Source of the DNA: a virus
DNA: 27,181 nucleotides
Reading direction: 5' to 3' (one strand)
IMG/VR virus record: IMGVR_UViG_3300011115_000314
Location: 1 to 27,181 of that record
Part shown: positions 1-4,794 of the stretch, piece after piece
Numbering within the stretch: the stretch's first letter is position 1
Layout: every line of letters starts with the position of its first letter
Notes under the pieces: model-generated
Told to the model about the DNA's origin: nothing
The model's input: the letters and a program-made list of their open reading frames with translations, nothing else
Database searches by the model: none
Program-made: the position numbers and the translations under genes

Positions 1-1378
1 TCATTTCCTTTTTGCTTTCCAAGAAGATTGTCCCCCGTGAATCAGGCTTCATCATAGGCGAAATCAAGTCCGTCTTCAAGAACCTGTCGTTGGGGATACT
101 AGCAGATTTCAGCCATTCTCGCATATCTCCCCACATCTGGGCTCGCATATTACCGTACATGATCGGGTTTTTGGACTTATTTCCAAAGTTTATGCCCTTG
201 ACCTTGTACCGTTGCTCTTTGAGCCTGTCCACAATGCCCGCGCCCAGGCCGCCTTCGTCGATCACGACCAGCGCAGGCTTGAATTCATCAATCGCTTCGA
301 TCACATAGCCGACCACCGTCATGGTGTCGTCGCCTCTGTGGCGCATGATCTTGACAATATCTCGCCCTTGCCTGACCGCAATGACCGTAGCGTCCGCGCC
401 AAACCGCGCTGGGTCTACGCCGATCACAATTGGCGCCGATTGATCCTTGTACTTGGGCCGGGCCATGGCGTCGTCCACAATATCAGCGCCGATGAACTGA
501 TCATCGCCTGCACTTGGGAACATGCCGTAAACCTCAACGTGCGCTTGGGAAGAATCAGGCCCATATTCGTCAATGATTCGGTTGTAAACCGCTTTGTCGG
601 TGCCCTCGACCGTCCTGGCGTCCACAATTCGGGTGCGCCAAAACGCCCGTTTGCTGTTGAAAGCCTCGTAAAAGTACCCGGTGTTGCGCCGGGGGTTGGA
701 AAACGCCAGCCAGAAGCGGTTTGGCGTGTTTTCTGTGAAAAAACCGCCTGTCACCGCCCAGATCGAGTCGTCAATACCCGACGCTTCGTCAAAAACCACC
801 AGCACACCGTCAAAGTTGTGGACACCAGCGTAAGCGTCGGGATTCTCCGCTGACCACAGCCGCCCTTCCACGCCCCAGTAGCGCGTGCCTTTCTTCAAAT
901 CCCGCTCGACCAGCTCAGTCAGCCACTTGGCCGGCATCACTCTGGTGGCGCTGACTTCAAACCAGTGCGAGTTGATGGCCATCGCCAGCCACTTGGTAAT
1001 CTCGGCCCAAGTGATTGACCTGAGCTGGGACTCGGAGTTGGCCGATATGATGGTCGTTGACCCGATCCTGGTGGCCAGCATCCAGATCGTGATCCAACTC
1101 ACCAGCGCCGACTTGCCAATACCCCGGCCAGATGAGATGGCTTCTTGCAAAACATCAAAGTCAGTCTTGCCTTGGTTTAGTTTGATGTGCTCGGCAATGT
1201 CCAGCAGCACCTCGCGCTGCCATTTGCGGGGCCCGCTGAAGTGCTCCAGCGGCGTGCCCTTGACGCCCCAGGGAAAAGCAAACATCACAAACGCTAACGG
1301 GTTGTCCTTGATCGCCGGGCTCCACAGCCGGGCCATCAGCTCTTGTTCGTCTTCAGCGCTGTACTTGGTGCTCTGCAT
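1..1378 (-). CDS. Phage terminase large subunit, C-terminus cut by window edge
   Basis: This is the ATPase-nuclease motor that packages DNA into the prohead. I translated the whole minus frame from the ATG at 1378 and it stays open for 459 residues to the window edge. The ATPase half has a Walker A at residues 84-91 (GRGIGKSA) and a Walker B at 192-198 (VLVVFDE). The nuclease half has its first acidic motif at 320-324 (GVDPA, D322) and its second at 371-377 (VVIDEGG, D374). The last visible residues (FLESKKEM, 452-459) are where P22-type large terminases carry an ESK-type stretch before the third nuclease motif (SPD-AD), so only the extreme C-terminus should be missing. The start overlaps the stop of the upstream gene by one base (TAATG). 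Family identity is firm. Confidence 0.95.
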   Translation of the reverse strand, partial: MQSTKYSAEDEQELMARLWSPAIKDNPLAFVMFAFPWGVKGTPLEHFSGPRKWQREVLLDIAEHIKLNQGKTDFDVLQEAISSGRGIGKSALVSWITIWMLATRIGSTTIISANSESQLRSITWAEITKWLAMAINSHWFEVSATRVMPAKWLTELVERDLKKGTRYWGVEGRLWSAENPDAYAGVHNFDGVLVVFDEASGIDDSIWAVTGGFFTENTPNRFWLAFSNPRRNTGYFYEAFNSKRAFWRTRIVDARTVEGTDKAVYNRIIDEYGPDSSQAHVEVYGMFPSAGDDQFIGADIVDDAMARPKYKDQSAPIVIGVDPARFGADATVIAVRQGRDIVKIMRHRGDDTMTVVGYVIEAIDEFKPALVVIDEGGLGAGIVDRLKEQRYKVKGINFGNKSKNPIMYGNMRAQMWGDMREWLKSASIPNDRFLKTDLISPMMKPDSRGTIFLESKKEM

Positions 1379-1932
1379 TAACGCCCTAAATTGATGTTTA
1401 CTGGCCGGCCATAACCGGGGGGTATCTTTTCACCGGCATAGTCGCGGATTAAGCCATACGGCCCCAACGCGCCGTAGTCGCCCGTTCTGGCCTCTTGCAT
1501 TGCACCTTCTTGCGGCGGGTTGAAATCGTAGGTATCTTGAACCACTAAATTACCTTTGGCATCGCGTACATAGCGGAATCGTCCCAAAGTCGTCTGGACG
1601 TTACCCAGCGGATCACCCATAGAAAACAAACTGGGTGACGTAGACGCTGGGATTTGGTTGCGCGCACGCATTGCTTTTGCCAGCGTGTGATAGTCTTCAT
1701 ACTGAATATTGCCTGCGTTGCCGCCTTTTAGCAGAATCATTTCGCGTATTGCGGCCAACTCTTCGGGCGAAAAGTTACCTTCAGTTATGGGGTCGCGGAC
1801 GCCTTGCGCGGTTTCTAGTAACGTGCGTGCGCTGGTAGGAAACCTATGCGCAGGCAAGCGCTGCACCACAAAGTCAACCAAACGATTGACGCCGGTAACT
1901 TCTGGTGCAAGTTTATTTGTCGGCTGCGGCAT
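1378..1932 (-). CDS. Unrecognised 184-aa protein between the two terminase genes
   Basis: I do not recognise a family. The protein has a helical N-terminal half (residues 1-95, several Ala/Leu/Arg-rich stretches) and a C-terminal half rich in Gly, Tyr and Asp with a tract LGRFRYVRDAKGNLVVQDTY near residues 116-135, reading like a small beta-rich module. It has no signal peptide or membrane segment. The ATG at 1932 lies inside the last codons of the TerS-like gene (20-base overlap) and the stop overlaps the terminase ATG by one base, so it is translated as part of the packaging operon. Context suggests a packaging or virion-associated role, but this is inference from position only. Confidence 0.75.
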   Translation of the reverse strand: MPQPTNKLAPEVTGVNRLVDFVVQRLPAHRFPTSARTLLETAQGVRDPITEGNFSPEELAAIREMILLKGGNAGNIQYEDYHTLAKAMRARNQIPASTSPSLFSMGDPLGNVQTTLGRFRYVRDAKGNLVVQDTYDFNPPQEGAMQEARTGDYGALGPYGLIRDYAGEKIPPGYGRPVNINLGR

Positions 1933-2359
1933 AGTGTTTTACCTTGTGTTCTAAGGTTGGACTTGGCTCATGGGCGATGACGTCGATGACGCGGGACTCA
2001 GCGTCGCGCAGCGCCTGGGTGACTGAGATGCGTTGATCAACATCAATGGTGATGGATTGTTTGGCCACCCAGCCGTGGACATTTTGCAGGATTGCCAACG
2101 CCGCCTTGGCGTCGCCCTCGCGCGCTGCTTTGTGCAAACACTGCGACATTTCCAACTCAGCGTCTGCCTTGCCTTTGAGCGCCGCCATTTCCGCAATTGG
2201 GTCAAGCTGCACCAATTGCCGGTACTCGGAAGGCAACATGCCAGAGGCCAGCGCCAACGCATCACCTTTTAGCCCCAGCTTGGCGGCTTCGTAGATGCGA
2301 GTTAAGCGCGCCTCAGTCGCTTCGACCTTGCGCGGTGCAAAAGGTAGGCTTTCGAACAT
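1913..2359 (-). CDS. Putative terminase small subunit
   Basis: A 148-aa, mostly helical protein upstream of, and co-oriented with, the large terminase. Small subunits bind the pac/cos region and load the motor. Residues 17-55 (RLTRIYEAAKLGLKGDALAL then ASGMLPSEY) look like the helix-turn-helix part of TerS proteins, and a central segment ELEMSQCLHKAAREGDAKAA followed by LAILQNVHGW matches what I recall of TerS-type proteins in proteobacterial phages. The start is the ATG at 2359, with a weak CAGG just upstream. The frame stays open further upstream through the 9-bp repeats, but only with a TTG start, which I reject. The assignment combines context and recollected similarity; a DNA-binding regulator is the main alternative. 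Confidence 0.68.
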   Translation of the reverse strand: MFESLPFAPRKVEATEARLTRIYEAAKLGLKGDALALASGMLPSEYRQLVQLDPIAEMAALKGKADAELEMSQCLHKAAREGDAKAALAILQNVHGWVAKQSITIDVDQRISVTQALRDAESRVIDVIAHEPSPTLEHKVKHYAAADK

Positions 2360-2457
2360 GGCCTGAATATAACAAAAATTTTTAAAAAAATCTGTGGGTC
2401 GTGTGGGCAATGTGGGCAATAAAAAATTTTGTTTGCGGCCCCTCCGCTTCCGTGACC

Positions 2458-2494
2458 TTCGGCGCTCGGCCCTACCCGGGGGCCCTCAGCCGAA
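2458..2494. other. GC-rich two-tier hairpin in the control region
   Basis: The outer arms TTCGGC (2458-2463) and GCCGAA (2489-2494) pair perfectly. The inner arms GGCCC (2468-2472) and GGGCC (2480-2484) pair around a 7-base loop, with a 4-by-4 internal loop between the two stems. No T-run follows on either strand, so it is not a typical intrinsic terminator. It sits between the leftmost tandem 9-bp repeats and the rest of the repeat array. It could be a cruciform or single-strand initiation structure, or a leader RNA element of the leftward packaging transcript. Confidence 0.5.
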
Positions 2495-2640
2495 AGCAAA
2501 ATGCCACGCGGCCACCAGCCGGTAACCTTACAGAATCTTACATTGTAGTACTTTAGTGGGGGGCAATGTGGGCATTGCTTACATTACCTACAGGATGCGG
2601 GCTTGGGGCTTTCGCCATGCGCCATACACGTTTGAGCGTC

Positions 2641-2672
2641 AAAATGTAGGCAAGTCGAATTGCCTACATTTT
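2641..2672. promoter_or_regulatory. Perfect 13-bp dyad made of two inverted 9-bp repeat units
   Basis: AAAATGTAGGCAA (2641-2653) and TTGCCTACATTTT (2660-2672) are exact inverse complements separated by six bases (GTCGAA). Each arm contains one complete unit of the surrounding 9-bp repeat. A run of T follows on the plus strand, so a weak terminator is possible, but the stem is only moderately GC-rich and no plus-strand gene lies upstream. A dimeric protein-binding site in the repeat array is the simpler reading. Confidence 0.65.
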
Positions 2673-2985
2673 TTCCCTTTTAAATCATAGGCTTAGCGCA
2701 AAAAACCGGTTTTGTAGGTAATCTTTTTGGGAATTTCAGTCGCAGCCAAAACGGAGGGGGCTGGTGGCTGAAAGCGTCCGCATATCATCCAACCTTACAG
2801 CTACCTTACAATAATTATGATTTTGTCAACACATTAAAAAACCATTACCTACATTACCTACAAACCCCATTTCTCCCTCTGTAGCCATGTAAGCAATTCA
2901 CCCCTTTTCGCATTGCTTACACACTACCCACGCATTGCCTACAATTGAATACCCTACTTGCACAAAGGGTCAATATTCACATGGG

Positions 2986-3014
2986 TTGACAAGTGCAAGG
3001 CAATCCCTTACATT
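2986..3014 (+). promoter_or_regulatory. Sigma70-like promoter for the rightward early cluster
   Basis: A perfect -35 hexamer TTGACA (2986-2991), a 17-base spacer, and a -10 candidate TACATT (3009-3014, four of six matches) lie just ahead of the first rightward gene. The -10 overlaps a CTTACA-type degenerate repeat unit, so a protein bound to the repeats could occlude it. Spacing and position are good; activity is inferred. Confidence 0.6.
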
Positions 3015-3021
3015 ATCAACA

Positions 3022-3039
3022 CCGCGCGATCTTGCGCGG
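3022..3039 (+). promoter_or_regulatory. Leader hairpin upstream of the first early gene
   Basis: CCGCGC (3022-3027) and GCGCGG (3034-3039) form a perfect six-base-pair stem with a six-base loop in the predicted leader, about 20 bases before the start codon at 3060. No T-run follows, so it is not a terminator. It may stabilise the transcript 5' end or modulate translation. Confidence 0.45.
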
Positions 3040-3059
3040 CTACAGTAAAGGCAAACACC

Positions 3060-3257
3060 ATGAAATTCGCATTTATCCCCAAAGCCACCTACACAATCGG
3101 TCAAATTATCCAAGTGCATGGCAAGCCCATGCGCGTTGAAAGCTACACACACACGGGCAAAAACGTAACCGTGCACACGCTAGAGGGTGCACCTAAGTTT
3201 GAGCGCATTGTTTGCGTGTGCACTGACAGCCGCGCCATTGAGGGAATAACAGCATGA
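3060..3257 (+). CDS. Small early protein, 65 aa, unknown function
   Basis: The first gene of the rightward early cluster. The ATG at 3060 follows a TAAAGG ribosome-binding site; upstream extension would need a TTG start inside the promoter, which I reject. The protein reads as a small beta-rich domain: a QIIQVHGKPMRVESY stretch, then alternating hydrophobic residues with THTGKNVTVH, and a C-terminal FERIVCVC. I do not recognise the family. The gene ends with an ATGA overlap into the next start. Small early proteins of this kind often take over host functions, but nothing in the sequence fixes a role. Confidence 0.72.
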   Translation: MKFAFIPKATYTIGQIIQVHGKPMRVESYTHTGKNVTVHTLEGAPKFERIVCVCTDSRAIEGITA

Positions 3258-3337
3258 AAACCAAACTCTTGGACATCTTGGGCGCGGTTTTCTTCGCCAT
3301 GTGCGTATTTTTACCTTTTCTTTTTTGGAAATTCTGA
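3254..3337 (+). CDS. 27-aa single-span membrane peptide
   Basis: Starts at an ATG overlapping the previous stop (ATGA) and ends at a TGA two bases before the next ATG at 3340. The product has a basic start (MKTKLL) followed by one continuous hydrophobic stretch (residues 8-25, with LGAVFFAMCVFLPFLFW), consistent with one inner-membrane helix. There is no frame room for anything else in this 82-base gap, and the exact fit between its neighbours supports it being a real gene. The function is unknown; superinfection exclusion or membrane-modifying roles are typical for such phage peptides. Confidence 0.55.
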   Translation: MKTKLLDILGAVFFAMCVFLPFLFWKF

Positions 3338-3339
3338 CC

Positions 3340-3567
3340 ATGAAACACACCATCTGTTACGCTTATCCCACCTCTGACCTCGCCAACAAAGTTGGCAAGC
3401 ATGGCTACATCGTCAACGATGCGCACCAGTTTGATGAATACCTGGATGCGCTCGCCTACGCTCAAACCCTTGGCACTGAGCCCGATCGTTGGTCAATCGA
3501 TCACCCCAAAAACGCTACGTTTTTAAAAGATGCGCAACGCTTGAAAGCCCATCATTCCCGCATCTGA
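3340..3567 (+). CDS. Small early protein, 75 aa, unknown function
   Basis: A soluble protein starting MKHTICYAYPTSDLANKVGK, with acidic and aromatic residues through the middle (HQFDEYLDALAYAQTL) and a basic C-terminus. The ATG at 3340 sits directly after the stop of the 27-aa peptide, so it is probably coupled; no strong independent ribosome-binding site is visible (GGA at some distance). I do not recognise a domain. A 78-base gap with two palindromes follows. Confidence 0.7.
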   Translation: MKHTICYAYPTSDLANKVGKHGYIVNDAHQFDEYLDALAYAQTLGTEPDRWSIDHPKNATFLKDAQRLKAHHSRI

Positions 3568-3578
3568 CAGTGCAACCT

Positions 3579-3615
3579 ATTGCATCCATTGGGTGCAATC
3601 GGGTGACTTGTCACC
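3579..3615. promoter_or_regulatory. Two adjacent palindromes upstream of the 88-aa gene
   Basis: ATTGCA (3579-3584) pairs with TGCAAT (3594-3599), and GGTGAC (3602-3607) pairs with GTCACC (3610-3615) across two bases. Both lie in the only real gap within the early cluster, 31 bases before the ATG at 3646. They look operator-like or could form small RNA hairpins; no convincing promoter accompanies them. Confidence 0.35.
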
Positions 3616-3645
3616 AATTCAATCAACTTCACTGGAGTACACGAT

Positions 3646-3912
3646 ATGAACCGCGTAACTGAAAAGCAACTACAAGCCGTAGTTGATCGCTTGAACCGCA
3701 TCACCAATTCGCCCATGTCGCCATACCTTGGCAGCAAAGCCCAGCCCGGCAACTACCATTTGAGCCATGCCTATGGCGGCATATGCTTGCATCGTATGGT
3801 CAATGAGGGCGGCGGCGTATCTTCGCCCTTGTCAACTGGGCATATCCCAAAACGCGAATTGTTGAATTTAATGCACGCCTACATCAGCGGGATTAATGAG
3901 GTGACAGCATGA
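3646..3912 (+). CDS. Small early protein, 88 aa, unknown function
   Basis: The ATG at 3646 follows a GGAG site at good spacing. The N-terminal helix (MNRVTEKQLQAVVDRLNRIT) resembles the opening of many small phage proteins that begin by recognising two substrates or partners through a helix, followed by a Gly/Pro/His-rich segment (AQPGNYHLSHAYGGICLHRM) and a C-terminal helix. I recall similar small proteins in many phages, without a known role. Its last codons contain GAGGTGA, the ribosome-binding site for the next gene, whose ATG overlaps the stop. Confidence 0.75.
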   Translation: MNRVTEKQLQAVVDRLNRITNSPMSPYLGSKAQPGNYHLSHAYGGICLHRMVNEGGGVSSPLSTGHIPKRELLNLMHAYISGINEVTA

Positions 3913-4082
3913 AAACCTACCAAATAACACTTGTATACACCGCGTATGTGCATTATGAGATTGAGGCCGAAAGCGAAGCGGCAGCGGAGCGAGAGGCTTG
4001 GCAACGTGTAGACGCGGATTGTGGTGAATGTACGCAGTATGGCGAATGGGAAACATCTGACATTGAGGAGGTGACAGCATGA
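3909..4082 (+). CDS. Small acidic early protein, 57 aa
   Basis: Starts at the ATG of an ATGA overlap preceded by GAGGTGACAGC. The translation opens MKTYQITLVYTAYVHYEIEA and continues with a Glu/Ala-rich helix (AESEAAAEREAW), then an acidic Cys-containing tail. A beta strand pair followed by a helix is the likely fold, as in many short phage proteins that start with M-K-x-Y-x-I/V. The C-terminus ends EEVTA, which encodes the same coupling signal used by the preceding gene. Function unknown. Confidence 0.68.
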   Translation: MKTYQITLVYTAYVHYEIEAESEAAAEREAWQRVDADCGECTQYGEWETSDIEEVTA

Positions 4083-4408
4083 GCGACGCCATGACCGAAG
4101 CCTACATTGAGGCCATATATTTCACTGAGACGGGCGACGATGGGCAGCCGGAGCCCGACGCGCCCTTAAGCCCTGACACCAAGCTAGAGGCCTGGAGCGC
4201 GTGTCACCGCCTGCGCTTGGCCTGCTCAGGTGAGATTGACCTTAGCCAATACGATCAAACGCAACTAGGCCATGATTTATGGCTGACCCGTAACGGGCAC
4301 GGTGCCGGGTTTTGGGATAAACCCGAAATATATGGCGCGGACAATGCCCGCATCTTGACGCTCATGGCCCGCACCATGGGTGAACATAACGCTGAATTTG
4401 GAGAGTAA
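4079..4408 (+). CDS. Conserved phage early protein, 109 aa
   Basis: Starts at an ATGA overlap after the second GAGGTGACAGC signal. The protein is acidic, with a C-terminal tract QLGHDLWLTRNGHGAGFWD (about residues 62-80) that I recognise as a widespread motif in small phage proteins of unknown function. The conserved His, Asn and Asp spacing suggests a metal or nucleotide site, but I know of no proven activity. It lies among soluble early genes, four bases before the next ATG. Confidence 0.8.
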   Translation: MSDAMTEAYIEAIYFTETGDDGQPEPDAPLSPDTKLEAWSACHRLRLACSGEIDLSQYDQTQLGHDLWLTRNGHGAGFWDKPEIYGADNARILTLMARTMGEHNAEFGE

Positions 4409-4411
4409 ACC

Positions 4412-4687
4412 ATGCAAACTGTAAAAATTGGAAAAACTACATACCGCACGCATCGCGCGGACATTTTTGGCCACCACGCCAAAGCTACCGGTAAGCATAA
4501 GCCGGTCAAGTCCAAGGGCGCGGAAAAACGCCTATACCCTCCCATGGGGGCCAGCATGAGCACCGCCGAATATGTGACCGCGTATGAAATGCTTAACGCG
4601 GGGAAACACCTCACCGCGTGGGGCTGGCAGCCTTTGAGCACCACACCCACGGTGCCCGCCGGCGAAGATGCGGCCTGGGTTGAATAG
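4412..4687 (+). CDS. Small early protein, 91 aa, unknown function
   Basis: The ATG at 4412 follows GGAGAGTAAACC, where GGAG serves as the ribosome-binding site and overlaps the end of the previous gene. The N-terminal half is very basic (residues 5-42, many Lys, Arg and His), suggesting nucleic-acid contact, and the C-terminal half has helical STAEYVTAYEMLNAGKHL followed by an acidic tail. I do not recognise the family. Confidence 0.72.
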   Translation: MQTVKIGKTTYRTHRADIFGHHAKATGKHKPVKSKGAEKRLYPPMGASMSTAEYVTAYEMLNAGKHLTAWGWQPLSTTPTVPAGEDAAWVE

Positions 4688-4688
4688 C

Positions 4689-4748
4689 ATGGCTTTAATG
4701 TGCGCGGTGATTCTCGCCGCTATACTTGCCCTACTGCTCGACCTTTAA
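4689..4748 (+). CDS. 19-aa hydrophobic micropeptide (tentative)
   Basis: A one-base gap after the previous stop, an ATG at 4689 opens a 19-codon frame, MALMCAVILAAILALLLDL, which is almost entirely hydrophobic and could span the membrane once. It ends 18 bases before the terminator. Its close packing and hydrophobic pattern resemble the 27-aa peptide in the same cluster, but no independent ribosome-binding site is evident and short open frames arise easily by chance. Confidence 0.35.
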   Translation: MALMCAVILAAILALLLDL

Positions 4749-4765
4749 GCAGTTGCCAAGAGTTT

Positions 4766-4794
4766 AAAGGGCCCCTAATCGGGGTCCTTTTTTT
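4766..4794 (+). terminator. Intrinsic terminator of the rightward early cluster
   Basis: AAAGGGCCCC (4766-4775) pairs with GGGGTCCTTT (4781-4790), with one G-U pair and a five-base loop, followed by an uninterrupted T run to 4794. It ends the rightward early transcript and lies at the 3' end of the convergent primase gene. On the minus strand only a short T run follows the stem, so it should work mainly rightward. Confidence 0.88.

Larger units (their letters stand above)
2393..2943. repeat. Array of 9-bp iteron-like repeats, consensus TTRCYYACA
   Basis: At least 13 near-exact copies lie in about 550 bp. Forward copies start at 2575, 2584, 2660, 2845, 2854, 2913 and 2935. Reverse copies (TGTRRGYAA) start at 2402, 2411, 2567, 2645, 2713 and 2888. 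Several are head-to-tail with period exactly 9: 2393/2402/2411 (the first degenerate), 2575/2584 and 2845/2854. Looser CTTACA-ending copies occur at 2524, 2791, 2802 and 3004. AT-rich tracts (2371-2392 and 2420-2430) flank the leftmost tandem group. Tandem short repeats beside AT-rich DNA resemble iteron origins; multi-copy operators are the alternative. The 2360-3059 interval has no convincing gene. Confidence 0.8.

Noticed and set aside
212-1394. Long plus-strand open frames across the terminase gene
   Set aside because: They lie opposite the fully translated, motif-rich terminase frame and have low-quality composition.
2360-2419. N-terminal extension of the TerS-like gene through the 9-bp repeats
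   Set aside because: It would need a TTG start, has no ribosome-binding site and translates the repeats as TLPTRPT-like sequence.
2360-2440. Leftward sigma70 promoter for terS
   Set aside because: TATATT near the ATG lacks a matching -35 and would give almost no leader; the poly-A/T tract alone is insufficient.
2958-3059. Extended start of the 65-aa early gene
   Set aside because: TTG start inside the promoter region; the ATG at 3060 has a suitable site and position.
4766-4794. Terminator acting for the leftward primase gene
   Set aside because: On the minus strand the stem is followed by only three T residues, so the rightward role is better supported.
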